The notes: generated by a model from the letters alone, not told the origin. A stretch of 64,000 nucleotides of DNA from Pantoea sp. (GCF_028283705.1 NZ_JAPWKD010000019.1:248001-312000); one strand, 5' to 3'. Positions 33,229 through 42,010 are shown, numbered from the stretch's first letter. Numbers and translations: made by a program.

Positions 33229-34221
33229 TCAGGGCAACTGACTCATCAGGTCCTGTAACGCCAGAACCTGCTGATTTACAACCAGATGGTTATCCAGTTG
33301 CCCGTTGAAGTAATTCACAATATTGGTGGCGGCGGATACCGACATCCGCATCGCCGCTTCTTCGGTTAACCCCGCCGAATGGGGGCTGAGAATCAGCCGA
33401 TCGCTTTGCTGCAACAGCGCAGAACTCAGGCTGGCGGGTTCTTCTTTGAGAACATCCAGCCCCGCACCCGCCAGATGCTCACGCTGCAAGGCATCCGCCA
33501 GCGCATCTTCATCGACAATGCCGCCGCGTGCGGTGTTAATCAGCATCGCGCCACTTTTCATCATCGCCAGCTCCTCACGCCCGATTAACGGTTTGTCACC
33601 GCTGAGCGGGAGGTGCACCGTCACGGCATCGGCGGTTTTTAGCCCGGCATGGACCTCAGTCACCCGCCTCACACCATGCTCAGCAAACACCTCGTCGGAA
33701 AGATAAGGATCGTAAGCCGTTACTTCCATGCGGAAGCTCTTTGCCAGCCGCGCCACCTCACGGCCAATGCGGCCAAAACCCAGAATAAACAGAGTACGAT
33801 GCGCGATTTCCACGGCGGAAAAGCTGTTGCGACGATTCCACTGCCCTTCGCGAATGCTGCGGTCGAAGTAACAGATCCGCTTTGCCACCGCCAGCAGCAT
33901 TGACAAAGTATGCTCCGCAACGGAAAGGGAGTTCACGTCACCCACAATCGCCAACGGGATGTTGCGCTCCGTCAGCGCGTTAACATCAACCGAGTCATAA
34001 CCCACACCATGACGTGAAACCATTTTCAGCTGACTGGCCAGCGCAATCTCTTTCGCTGTCAGAGGCTGAGTACGGATCAATAACGCATCAGCCTGTGGCA
34101 GGTGAGGTGCATAACTTTCGACACTGACTTGCGGCACCAGCGTCAGGGTGATGCCCGGTGCTTTACGCAGAATATCCAACCCGGCTTCATGAATTTTTCC
34201 GGCAACCAATACATGTGGCAT
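33229..34221 (-). CDS. D-isomer-specific 2-hydroxyacid dehydrogenase
   Basis: A 330-residue NAD-dependent dehydrogenase of the SerA/PdxB-type superfamily. Seen: the NAD motif LFILGFGRIGREVARLAKSFRMEVTAYDPY near 145-170, catalytic Arg in INTARGGIVDEDALADAL near 232 and catalytic His in LSPHSAGLTEEAAMR near 285, with SRHGVGYDSVD near 75. GGAGG precedes the ATG at 34221, one base after the aldolase gene stop. A longer frame starting 17 codons earlier would overlap the aldolase gene. In this operon it could reduce a 2-keto acid made by the aldolase or oxidise a sugar acid; no such enzyme is part of the standard inositol route. Confidence 0.88.
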   Translation of the reverse strand: MPHVLVAGKIHEAGLDILRKAPGITLTLVPQVSVESYAPHLPQADALLIRTQPLTAKEIALASQLKMVSRHGVGYDSVDVNALTERNIPLAIVGDVNSLSVAEHTLSMLLAVAKRICYFDRSIREGQWNRRNSFSAVEIAHRTLFILGFGRIGREVARLAKSFRMEVTAYDPYLSDEVFAEHGVRRVTEVHAGLKTADAVTVHLPLSGDKPLIGREELAMMKSGAMLINTARGGIVDEDALADALQREHLAGAGLDVLKEEPASLSSALLQQSDRLILSPHSAGLTEEAAMRMSVSAATNIVNYFNGQLDNHLVVNQQVLALQDLMSQLP

Positions 34222-34222
34222 A

Positions 34223-35041
34223 TCAATAGCCTCCAGGCTGGGTTGGTTGGCTATTCCGTGCTGCGCCTTCATTCAGCTCACGAAATTTCTGCACACTGGC
34301 CGCAACGGACGCACGCAGCAGTTGTACGTCATTGGAGACGGTGACCAGATCGAAGCCCCACTCCGCCGCTCTGGCGGCATAAGCCGGGGTGCCGTTATGC
34401 AGACCTGCCTTTTTCCCGGCGCGGTGGGCAACATCAAGGATGTGCTTAATCGCCTCAACAATTTCGGGCTCTTCGCGATCAAAGCCAGTGCGATATTTCC
34501 GGCCCGTCAGACCGAGGGTCAAATCAGCCGGACCGATATAAATCCCATCAAGTCCCGGAGTCGCGACAATCGCTTCAAGGTTGTTCACCGCTTCTGCCGT
34601 CTCGATCATGGCAAAGCACACCACATGGTCGTCGGCATACTGGCCGTAATCGGCCCCTGCGGAGATTGAGACGCGCGTTGGCCCAAAGCTGCGACTGCCG
34701 GTAGGTGGATAACGTACACAGGACACCAGCGACTGCGCCTGTTCAGCGGTATTTACCATCGGGCAGATCACCCCCCATGCACCGGCATCCAGCGCTTTCA
34801 TAATGATGCCGGGTTCCAGCCACGGCACCCGGACCATCGGCGCAACGCCACTGGCGCGCATCGCCTGGAGCATCGGTTTGGCTTCTTCATAGCCGATAAA
34901 ACCATGTTGCAGGTCGATAGTCAGGGAGTCATAACCCTGCTCTGCCATGATCTCCGCAGAAAAGGCGTTAGCCATACTCAGCCAGCCGTTAAGGACGGTT
35001 TTGCCTTCGCTCCAGCGTGCTTTAATATTGTTCAGTTTCAT
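34223..35041 (-). CDS. HpcH/HpaI-family aldolase (2-keto-3-deoxy sugar acid aldolase type)
   Basis: A 272-residue class II metal-dependent aldolase. Seen: DLQHGFIGYEEAKPMLQAM near residue 44, VRVPWLEPGIIMKALDAGAWGVICPMVNT near 72-100, FAMIETAEAVNNL near 146 (metal Glu) and LDGIYIGPADLTLGLTG near 170 (metal Asp). The family includes GarL, RhmA and HpaI, which cleave 2-keto-3-deoxy acids to pyruvate or tartronate semialdehyde and an aldehyde. AAGGAG precedes the ATG, 9 bp after the aldehyde dehydrogenase gene. Aldolase plus aldehyde dehydrogenase plus hydroxyacid dehydrogenase suggests breakdown of an acid derived from the sugar or inositol handled by this operon. Confidence 0.87.
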   Translation of the reverse strand: MKLNNIKARWSEGKTVLNGWLSMANAFSAEIMAEQGYDSLTIDLQHGFIGYEEAKPMLQAMRASGVAPMVRVPWLEPGIIMKALDAGAWGVICPMVNTAEQAQSLVSCVRYPPTGSRSFGPTRVSISAGADYGQYADDHVVCFAMIETAEAVNNLEAIVATPGLDGIYIGPADLTLGLTGRKYRTGFDREEPEIVEAIKHILDVAHRAGKKAGLHNGTPAYAARAAEWGFDLVTVSNDVQLLRASVAASVQKFRELNEGAARNSQPTQPGGY

Positions 35042-35050
35042 TTCCGCTCC

Positions 35051-36484
35051 TTACACCACGATCTGGGCCAGTTTGACGTTCATATAGTCGTGAATACCTT
35101 CAGAACCGCCTTCACGCCCCATACCACTGGCTTTGATCCCGCCGAACGGGACTTCTGCTGCCGCCAGTGCATAACTGTTAATGCCGACCATGCCCGACTC
35201 CAGACGCGCAACGGTTTCCCGAATACGCGCCGGATCGCGGGTAAAGGCATAAGCAGAGAGGGCAAAAGAGGAGTTATTGACGCGTGCCCACAGATCTTCG
35301 CTGTCATTGAAAGAGGTGATGGCGGCAATAGGACCGAAGTTCTCTTCGGCGATCGCCAACGCATCGTCAGGAACATCGGCGATAACTGTTGGCGCATAGA
35401 AATAACCGCCGTTGAGTTCAATACGATGTCCGCCGGTCACCACACTGGCCCCCTTCTGCCGCGCATCGGCAACAATGGCTTCAATCGCCTGTAAGCGACG
35501 GGGGTTAATCAGTGGGCCCATCGCCGTGCCTTCATCCCGGCCGTAACCCACTTGCAGTTTGCTGGCCCGGCTGGCAAATCCCTCAACAAATGCGCTGTAG
35601 AGACTTTCATGCACGTAAAAGCGGTCACAGGTCACGCACACCTGACCACAGTTGGCAAACTTGGTCGCCACGGATAAATCGAGCGCTTTTTCCAAATCGG
35701 CATCGTCAAAGACAATAACCGGTGCATTCCCGCCCAGCTCCATGCTGAGTCGTTTGATGGTGGCAGCAGAGTCACGAATCATCTGCTGGCCCAGCTGCGT
35801 TGAACCGGTCAGCGAGACTTTTTTCACCACCGGCGAAGTAATCAGGGGTTCGTAGGTATCCGCAGTTGGTCCGACGACCAGATTAGCTACACCAGCGGGT
35901 AAACCGGCTTTGCGCAGACACTCAAATATCATCATGGCGGAACCGGGCACTTCATTCGAAGGGCGCAGGACCACAGTACAACCCGCCGCCAGGGCCGGAG
36001 CCAGTTTGCGTGCCACCAGCACCACCGGGAAGTTCCATGCGGTAAAGGCGGCCACCACACCGACAGGTTCATGCAAAACTTCGCAGCGCCCGCCGGGTAC
36101 CCGGCTTTCCACCACGCGGCCATAAATACGACGCGCTTCACCGGCATACCAGACAAACTGGTCGATGGAGAGCTCCCACTCGCGCTTTGCCTGCGCCAGC
36201 GGTTTACCGCTTTCTTTAGAAATCACCACGGCAGCTTCCGCTGCCGCTGCCGTCATCTCGCGCGCCACCGCCTCAAGGAGATCGGCTCTGGTCCATGCCG
36301 GGGTATGCTTCCAGCCCTCCAACGCGATTTCCGCTGCGCTCAACGCCGCCAGCGTATCCTCTGTTGATGCGGAAGGAATGGAACCCAGTAGTTTGCCATT
36401 ACCCGGATCAACAACGCTGACCGGTTCCCTGCCGTTACCGTTGCACCACTTGCCATTAATAAATTGTCCAAAATGTTCGTACAT
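35051..36484 (-). CDS. NAD(P)-dependent aldehyde dehydrogenase (succinate/ketoglutarate semialdehyde type)
   Basis: A 477-residue enzyme of the GabD/KGSADH branch. Seen: FTAWNFPVVLVARKLAPALAAG near residue 140, LTGSTQLGQQM near 225, catalytic Glu in MELGGNAPVIVFDDADLEKAL near 248, catalytic Cys in NCGQVCVTCDRFYVHE near 282, and EENFGPIAAITSF near 378. It is not the CoA-dependent methylmalonate semialdehyde dehydrogenase (IolA) of the canonical inositol pathway. GGAGG precedes the ATG. As first gene of the minus-strand operon, its promoter shares a 426-bp gap with the divergent RpiR gene, where two GCAA-N6-TTGC sites occur. The physiological aldehyde is unknown. Confidence 0.9.
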   Translation of the reverse strand: MYEHFGQFINGKWCNGNGREPVSVVDPGNGKLLGSIPSASTEDTLAALSAAEIALEGWKHTPAWTRADLLEAVAREMTAAAAEAAVVISKESGKPLAQAKREWELSIDQFVWYAGEARRIYGRVVESRVPGGRCEVLHEPVGVVAAFTAWNFPVVLVARKLAPALAAGCTVVLRPSNEVPGSAMMIFECLRKAGLPAGVANLVVGPTADTYEPLITSPVVKKVSLTGSTQLGQQMIRDSAATIKRLSMELGGNAPVIVFDDADLEKALDLSVATKFANCGQVCVTCDRFYVHESLYSAFVEGFASRASKLQVGYGRDEGTAMGPLINPRRLQAIEAIVADARQKGASVVTGGHRIELNGGYFYAPTVIADVPDDALAIAEENFGPIAAITSFNDSEDLWARVNNSSFALSAYAFTRDPARIRETVARLESGMVGINSYALAAAEVPFGGIKASGMGREGGSEGIHDYMNVKLAQIVV

Positions 36485-36627
36485 GATTTATCTTTCCTCC
36501 GGCATTTGATTCAGGCCTGGCAGGTGCGCCGGGTTGTACCTGAATGACGTTGCAACGACTGATGACCATCTCCAAAAATTCGCTGAAGACGCTCTCGCAG
36601 CACTGATGGTTGCAATAGTAGAATCAT

Positions 36628-36644
36628 GGCAACAAAAATTGCAA
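36628..36644. promoter_or_regulatory. Candidate IolR operator 1 (GCAA-N6-TTGC)
   Basis: GGCAACAAAAATTGCAA lies 144 bp upstream of the aldehyde dehydrogenase start in the gap shared with the RpiR gene. Two close relatives follow at 36845 and 37900, all fitting GGCAA(C/T)AAAA(A/G)TTGCAA on one strand. I recall GGAA-N6-TTCC for the RpiR-type IolR of rhizobia, which has the same geometry. The rest of the gap (36485-36910) is AT-rich without other features. Confidence 0.6.
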
Positions 36645-36844
36645 TATGGTTAAATTCTTTACCAGCCGGTAAATGCAAGTGATTTTTTATGTTTATTTTC
36701 ATGGTGTTATATAAAAACATCATGAAACACGTTCAGAATTCAGAAAAAATTAAAATGATTTTTTCGAGTGGAATCACAAATTTTACGAAGAAATTTTCCA
36801 CCGCGTCCGGGAATGCGTTAGAACTAATTGCATTCCAGCATCAC

Positions 36845-36861
36845 TTGCAATTTTTATTGCG
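36845..36861. promoter_or_regulatory. Candidate IolR operator 2 (GCAA-N6-TTGC)
   Basis: TTGCAATTTTTATTGCG, read on the minus strand, is CGCAATAAAAATTGCAA, matching operator 1 at 15 of 17 positions. It is 50 bp before the RpiR start codon, a position suited to autorepression. Confidence 0.6.
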
Positions 36862-36910
36862 TGACCATGCTGACGCGTAAACAGGCCGAGTCTTAGAGGT
36901 AAAACGAAAA

Positions 36911-37849
36911 ATGACCAAAGTGCGTAAAGACCCGCCCACCGCGAATTCGTTACCGCATGAAACCTATGAGCAAATCGTTAATGAAATAACGGCGCAGTAT
37001 CCAAAGCTGTCGGAAAGGCATAAGCAGGCTGCCCGTTACATCACGCAGAACCCCAATACCGTGGCACTGGAATCCATCAACGCCGTGGCGGCAAAGTGTG
37101 GTTTGCACCCTTCGGTACTGGTGCGGTTTGCGCAGGTATTTGGCTACAGCGGCTTTAAACAGATGCAAAGCGTTTTCCAGTCACGGCTGGCGACTGCTGC
37201 TCCCGGTTATAACGAGCGCATAAATGCGCTGGAAGCCGACCTGAGAAAAAATGAAGAAAAAGGCAGCCTGGGTTTTCTCCAGAGCCTGGTGATTCGCGAT
37301 ATTGCCACCTTGCAGGAACTGCTCCAGAACGTGACAGCAGCCGATCTGGATAATGCCGCCCGGTTACTGAAAGACGCGGAAACCATCTACATCATCGGCC
37401 AGCTTCGTTCGGAACCGATCGCCCTGTTGCTGCGTTATCTTTTTACCATGCTGAATCGTCGGGTGATCCTGCTGGATACATCGGGTGGCCTGGCGCCACA
37501 AATGGCGAAAAATATGCGCGACAACGACGTTCTGCTGGCGATTGCGTTTCGTCATTACGCCAAAGAGGTTATTGCCATCGCAGATGAGGTGTTCACCCGT
37601 GGCATACCCGTGGTGGCGATAACGGACAGCAATCTGTCACCGCTGGCAAAGGATGCGCGCGTGCTGTTTACCGTGCCCGAGGAGGAGTACAGCTTCTCGC
37701 GTTCACTGGCAGCCCCGGTCTGTCTGGCACAAAGTATCGCCATGGCGTTGGCAGCGGCTCTGCAACCGGAAAAATCGCAGCCACGCATTGAAACCATTAC
37801 AGAACGGGAACAGCGCACCGAAAGCAGCCGCAAACGCACCCGCGCCTGA
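36911..37849 (+). CDS. iolR: RpiR-family regulator, likely IolR of the inositol region
   Basis: A 312-residue RpiR protein: HTH at about residues 20-95 (AVAAKCGLHPSVLVRFAQVFGYSGFKQMQ) and SIS domain at about 145-280 (AETIYIIGQLRSEPIALLLRYLFTML, VLLAIAFRHYAKEVIAIADEVFTRG). The C-terminal 25 residues are charged and probably disordered. RpiR-type IolR repressors control inositol genes in Salmonella and rhizobia. Here the gene lies between the divergent 31073-36484 operon and iolD-iolE, with candidate operators in front of all three units. The ATG at 36911 has AGAGGTAAAACGAAAA upstream. An inosose or phosphorylated keto-acid would be the expected effector; this is inference. Confidence 0.85.
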   Translation: MTKVRKDPPTANSLPHETYEQIVNEITAQYPKLSERHKQAARYITQNPNTVALESINAVAAKCGLHPSVLVRFAQVFGYSGFKQMQSVFQSRLATAAPGYNERINALEADLRKNEEKGSLGFLQSLVIRDIATLQELLQNVTAADLDNAARLLKDAETIYIIGQLRSEPIALLLRYLFTMLNRRVILLDTSGGLAPQMAKNMRDNDVLLAIAFRHYAKEVIAIADEVFTRGIPVVAITDSNLSPLAKDARVLFTVPEEEYSFSRSLAAPVCLAQSIAMALAAALQPEKSQPRIETITEREQRTESSRKRTRA

Positions 37850-37899
37850 ATAAATGTTGTTCTTTTGCCCTCATGGGAAGGACTTATGACGATCTGATT

Positions 37900-37916
37900 T
37901 TGCAACTTTTATTGCC
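37900..37916. promoter_or_regulatory. Candidate IolR operator 3 upstream of iolD
   Basis: TTGCAACTTTTATTGCC (minus strand GGCAATAAAAGTTGCAA) matches operator 1 at 15 of 17 positions and lies 80 bp before the iolD start codon. Confidence 0.6.
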
Positions 37917-37996
37917 ACTTAAATAAAAAGGCAAAGAATGTTGTTGATTACAACCATGATGCTGTGTTCGGGCGTCCAATGAGAGTGAGTGACATT

Positions 37997-39841
37997 ATGG
38001 CTACGATTCGTTGCACGACAGCTCAGGCAATAGTTCGCTACCTGAGTAATCAGTTTACGGAAGTTGACGGGAAACGCGTGCCGCTGTTCCCCGGGGTCTA
38101 TGGAATTTTTGGCCACGGCAACGTGACCTGTCTCGGTGAAGCCTTAGAAGCCGTGCAGGACACCCTTCCCACCTGGCGCGGGCAGAATGAACAGTCGATG
38201 GCATTCGCGGCAGTGGGGTTCGCCAAAGCGATGGTGCGTCGCCAGATCATGGTTGTCACCGCCTCGATTGGTCCGGGCACTACCAATCTGTTGACTGCAG
38301 CGGGCGTGGCGCACACCAGTCGTCTGCCGGTGCTGATGATTTGTGGTGACAGTTTTGCCCGCCGCGTCCCGGATCCGGTGATGCAGCAGGTCGAACACTT
38401 TACCGACCCGACTCAAACCGTGAATGATGCGTTTAAAACAGTTACTCGTTACTGGGATCGCATTACCTGGCCCGAACAAATCATCTCTTCACTGCCACAG
38501 GCGGTTGCCACCATGCTGGATCCGGGTGACTGTGGCCCCGCTTTTATTGGCGTTTGCCAGGATGTGCAGGAAATGGCCTGTGATTATCCTGAAGAGTTCT
38601 TCAAACCTCGTGTCCATCACATGCCGCGTCAGCGTCCTGACCTGGAATTACTTGCCAGAGCGAAAGCGTGTCTGCTGCGCGCTAAACGCCCGTTAATCAT
38701 CTCCGGTGGTGGCGTTCGTTACTCTCAGGCAGAGAACGCACTGGAAAAATTTGCCCAGGCGCATGGTATTCCGGTGGTGGAAACCATCGCCGGTAAAGGT
38801 GCCTTCACCCATGATCATCCAATGCACATGGGGCCTGTCGGCATCCTCGGTTCCACATCGGCCAATGAGCTGGCGGGCAATGCAGACGTCATCATTGCGG
38901 TCGGTACGCGCCTGATGGATTTCGTTACCGGCTCCTGGACGGTATTTGATCAGAAAGCCCAGTTTATTGCACTGAACGCCGCCCGCTTTGACGCACATAA
39001 GCACAGTGCTATCCCGCTGGTATGCGATGCCCGCGAAGGGATCACCGAATTAGATGCGGCATTAGGCCACTGGCAGGCCGACAGCAGCTGGCTGGAACGT
39101 GGCCGTAAAGCCTTTGCGGGCTGGAATGCGCTGATCGCCGGACGACAGGAGCGTACCTGTGGCGAAGGTGACCCCACCTATGCGCAGGTGATTGGTGTAG
39201 TGAATGCCCTCGCCGCTCCCGAAGACTACATCATCAGTGCCGCTGGCGGCCTGCCAGGTGAGCTGGTCAAAGGCTGGCGCGTCAAAAATCCCGGCACTTT
39301 TGACTGTGAATTTGGCTTCTCCTGCATGGGCTATGAATTGTCCGCAGGCTGGGGAGCCGCCATGGCAGGCAAAGATCAGGATGTGTTCGTGATGATCGGT
39401 GACGGCACCTACATGATGATGAATTCCGATATCTATTCCAGCGTGTTGTCGGGGCACAAATTTATCCTGCTGGTGTGTGATAACGGCGGCTATGCCGTGA
39501 TTAACCGTCTGCAAAACGCCAAAGGTGGTGCTTCCTTTAATAACCTGCTGAAAGATTGCCGCGTGCAGGAACCCTTCCATGTCGACTTTGTCGCCAATGC
39601 GCAATCGATGGGGGCACTGGCGCGGAAAGTCACCACCCTGGACGAACTGGCAGCCGCGATTACCTGGGCCAAAGGCAATGACCGCACGACCGTGATTTCC
39701 ATTGCAACCCATCCATTCGACTGGACCCCTGGCGATGCCTGGTGGGATGTGGGTGTGCCGGAAGTGAGCACCCGCGACAGCGTTAATCAGGCCCGGGCAG
39801 AACATGTTGCCGGGCGTAAAAATCAGCGTATCGGTATTTAA
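37997..39841 (+). CDS. iolD: 3D-(3,5/4)-trihydroxycyclohexane-1,2-dione hydrolase
   Basis: A 614-residue thiamine-diphosphate enzyme. IolD opens the diketo ring made by IolE to give 5-deoxy-D-glucuronate. Seen: MATIRCTTAQAIVRYLSNQF (the IolD start), FPGVYGIFGHGNVTCLGEALE, the catalytic glutamate region RGQNEQSMAFAAVGFAKA near residue 65, and the ThDP-binding stretch from MIGDGTYMMMNSDIY to LVCDNGGYAVINRLQNAKGG near 465-510. The ATG at 37997 gives the family start; earlier ATGs at 37964 and 37979 are in frame but add atypical residues. It is followed 16 bp later by iolE. No iolB, iolC or iolJ follows, which is unusual. Confidence 0.92.
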   Translation: MATIRCTTAQAIVRYLSNQFTEVDGKRVPLFPGVYGIFGHGNVTCLGEALEAVQDTLPTWRGQNEQSMAFAAVGFAKAMVRRQIMVVTASIGPGTTNLLTAAGVAHTSRLPVLMICGDSFARRVPDPVMQQVEHFTDPTQTVNDAFKTVTRYWDRITWPEQIISSLPQAVATMLDPGDCGPAFIGVCQDVQEMACDYPEEFFKPRVHHMPRQRPDLELLARAKACLLRAKRPLIISGGGVRYSQAENALEKFAQAHGIPVVETIAGKGAFTHDHPMHMGPVGILGSTSANELAGNADVIIAVGTRLMDFVTGSWTVFDQKAQFIALNAARFDAHKHSAIPLVCDAREGITELDAALGHWQADSSWLERGRKAFAGWNALIAGRQERTCGEGDPTYAQVIGVVNALAAPEDYIISAAGGLPGELVKGWRVKNPGTFDCEFGFSCMGYELSAGWGAAMAGKDQDVFVMIGDGTYMMMNSDIYSSVLSGHKFILLVCDNGGYAVINRLQNAKGGASFNNLLKDCRVQEPFHVDFVANAQSMGALARKVTTLDELAAAITWAKGNDRTTVISIATHPFDWTPGDAWWDVGVPEVSTRDSVNQARAEHVAGRKNQRIGI

Positions 39842-39857
39842 TTGAGGAGGGTTAAAA

Positions 39858-40772
39858 ATGCTGAAAGCCAAACTGGGCATCGCTCCCATCGCATGGTCTA
39901 ACGACGACCTCCCGCAGTTAGGGGGAGACACACCGCTTTCAACCTGTCTGGTGGAAAGTCATATGGCCGGTTTTCAGGGAGTTGAGACCGGCGGCAAATT
40001 CCCAAAGACCAGCGATGCCCTCAAACCCTTGCTGCGTGAGTTTCAACTGGAGCTGGTTTCAGGGTGGTATTCCGGCACCCTGCTGGATAACAGCGTCGAA
40101 GATGAGATCAGAAAGTCGCTGCCGCAAATGCAGTTGTTTCGCGACTGTGGCGCAACCTGTCTGGTGTATGGCGAAACAGCGGGCACGATACAGCACCAAC
40201 AGAATGTTCCGCTGGTAAAACGTCGGCGTCTCAGCGATGCACAGATCAAGGAATACGGTGATAAGCTCTCACGCTTCGCCGACTTCTGTACTGATTACGG
40301 TGTACCGCTGGCCTTCCACCATCATATGGGGACGGCGATCGAAGATGAGCATGATATTGATCGCCTGATGGCCGCCACCAGCACCAACGTCGGATTGCTG
40401 TTTGACTCCGGTCATCTGGTCTTTGCCGGAGTTGACCCCATGCGCATTCTGGAAAAGCACGGTAATCGCATTATTCATGTCCATACCAAGGATGTACGAC
40501 AGGACGTGCTGGCTTCACTCGACTGGAATCAACACAGTTTCCTCGATGCGGTTCTCAAAGGCGTTTATACCGTACCAGGCGATGGGGCCATCAACTTTAA
40601 CGCCATCATTCAGAAACTGGCAGAAATTGGCTATCAGGGCTGGTTTGTGGTGGAAGCAGAGCAGGACCCGGCAAAAGCACCGCCACTGAAATATGCACGT
40701 ATTGGTTATGACACCCTGCAAGCGGCACTCAGCGCAGCAGCATACACTCTCGTCGAAGGGGCTATTGAATGA
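39858..40772 (+). CDS. iolE: myo-Inosose-2 dehydratase
   Basis: A 304-residue TIM-barrel enzyme that removes water from 2-keto-myo-inositol to give the IolD substrate. Seen: GIAPIAWSNDDLPQLGGDTPLSTCLVE at the start (an IolE hallmark), GVETGGKFPKT near 35, LAFHHHMGTAIEDEHDIDRLM near 150 with metal His/Glu, VGLLFDSGHLVFAGVDPMRIL near 180, HVHTKDVRQDVL near 207 and GWFVVEAEQDPAKAPPLKYA near 260 with the final metal Glu. GGAGGG precedes the ATG. It overlaps the following SDR gene by ATGA and works directly after IolG and before IolD. Confidence 0.92.
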   Translation: MLKAKLGIAPIAWSNDDLPQLGGDTPLSTCLVESHMAGFQGVETGGKFPKTSDALKPLLREFQLELVSGWYSGTLLDNSVEDEIRKSLPQMQLFRDCGATCLVYGETAGTIQHQQNVPLVKRRRLSDAQIKEYGDKLSRFADFCTDYGVPLAFHHHMGTAIEDEHDIDRLMAATSTNVGLLFDSGHLVFAGVDPMRILEKHGNRIIHVHTKDVRQDVLASLDWNQHSFLDAVLKGVYTVPGDGAINFNAIIQKLAEIGYQGWFVVEAEQDPAKAPPLKYARIGYDTLQAALSAAAYTLVEGAIE

Positions 40773-41578
40773 ATCAGTTAAGCGGAAAAGTGGCGGTCGT
40801 CACGGGTGGTACTCAGGGTTTAGGCGCTGCAATCGCGAGGCACTTTGTACAGCAAGGTGCTGCCGGTGTGGTTATTTGCGGCAGGAATGACGTAAAGGGA
40901 ACAGACCTCGCTGCAAAACTTAACGCGGAAGGCAACGCCAGAGTCGAATTTGTGCGCGCCGATCTGTCCTCGGTAGAAGACTGCCGCCAGGTAATTGCAG
41001 CGGCAGATGAAATTTTTGGCCGGGTTGATGTGCTGGTGAATGCGGGAGGGATGACCGATCGCGGCACTATTCTGGATACTGAACCCGAGCTGTTCGACCA
41101 AATGTTTGCCACTAACGTACGTGGCCCCTTTTTCCTGATGCAGGAAACGATCAAGATTATGCGCCGGGAAAACATTGCCGGCAGCATCGTCAATATCTGC
41201 TCGATGTCGGCACTGGCGGGTCAACCGTTCATTGCAGCCTATTGTTCTTCCAAAGGAGCGCTGGCGACGTTAACTCGCAATACCGCCTATGCATTGCTGC
41301 GCAATCGTATTCGGGTCAACGGTATTAACCTTGGCTGGATGTCATCAGAAGGTGAAGACCGCATTATGCGGACTTATCACGGGGCTGAGGATAACTGGCT
41401 TGAGAAAGCGGCAGCGGAACAACCTTTTGGCCGCTTGATCCAGCCTGAGGAAGCCGCACGCGCCGTGGCGTTTTTAGCCAGTGAAGAGTCGGGGCTGATG
41501 ACGGGTTCCATCATCAACTATGACCAGACTATCTGGGGTGGTTACGACCAGGCTGCAGCCCCTGCTGCCCCACTCTGA
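40769..41578 (+). CDS. SDR-family oxidoreductase in the iolD-iolE operon
   Basis: A 269-residue classical short-chain dehydrogenase. Seen: VTGGTQGLGAAIARHF near residues 11-26, VNAGG near 90, catalytic Ser in VNICSMSALAG near 143, and YCSSKGALATL (YxxxK) near 157. The end has the INYDQTIWGGY pattern instead of the usual VDGG. AAGCGGAAAAG around the ATG gives no strong ribosome site, but coupling through the ATGA overlap with iolE is evident. It is transcribed with iolD and iolE, so it likely handles an inositol isomer or a downstream keto-acid. It is not a standard iol gene. A strong terminator follows. Confidence 0.86.
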   Translation: MNQLSGKVAVVTGGTQGLGAAIARHFVQQGAAGVVICGRNDVKGTDLAAKLNAEGNARVEFVRADLSSVEDCRQVIAAADEIFGRVDVLVNAGGMTDRGTILDTEPELFDQMFATNVRGPFFLMQETIKIMRRENIAGSIVNICSMSALAGQPFIAAYCSSKGALATLTRNTAYALLRNRIRVNGINLGWMSSEGEDRIMRTYHGAEDNWLEKAAAEQPFGRLIQPEEAARAVAFLASEESGLMTGSIINYDQTIWGGYDQAAAPAAPL

Positions 41579-41590
41579 TTCCGTGATAAA

Positions 41591-41627
41591 CCATCAGCCT
41601 GTCGTCGCAGGCTGATGGCGTATTTTT
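41591..41627 (+). terminator. Rho-independent terminator of the iolDE operon
   Basis: CCATCAGCCTG (41591-41601) and CAGGCTGATGG (41608-41618) form an 11-bp perfect stem with loop TCGTCG, followed by GCGTATTTTT. It lies 13 bp after the SDR stop. Confidence 0.93.
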
Positions 41628-41653
41628 CACTAAATTGATTTAATGAGGCTGTG

Positions 41654-42010
41654 ATGAATATTAAACAACTCGGTGAGATACATCGGTTTTATACCCATTT
41701 CCTGGCAAAAATACGGCATATACAAACCAGCCGTTTCTATCGAAATAAAAGCGAGGAAGATAAAAAATCAGAACTTTCAGACTGGTTAACACATCATAAA
41801 TCTAACAAAACGTTCGGTGAAAGTGTGCGTCATGAAATTTTCCATATGCTGGAAATGGTTCCGGCGCATACTTTAAGCATACTGGAATTGAAAATTAGCA
41901 ACCTTGAGCAGAACTGCGAAAGAATTTGTTGCGAACTCGAAGAGAGAAATTTAACCACCCGAATCAGTATTCGCAAAAGCACCTCATTTTATTTACCAGA
42001 CAACCTCTGA
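41654..42010 (+). CDS. Hypothetical protein, AT-rich (118 aa)
   Basis: A 118-residue basic, mostly helical soluble protein with no recognised domain, signal or membrane helix. The first part is basic (FLAKIRHIQTSRFYRNKSEEDKK); the second half carries an amphipathic helix with two cysteines (ISNLEQNCERICCELEERN). GAGG lies six bases before the ATG at 41654; a GTG one codon earlier is possible. Its AT content is visibly higher than that of the flanking genes, which points to recent acquisition or to an orphan. It lies alone after a strong terminator and before an AraC gene on the same strand. Function unknown. Confidence 0.6.
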   Translation: MNIKQLGEIHRFYTHFLAKIRHIQTSRFYRNKSEEDKKSELSDWLTHHKSNKTFGESVRHEIFHMLEMVPAHTLSILELKISNLEQNCERICCELEERNLTTRISIRKSTSFYLPDNL

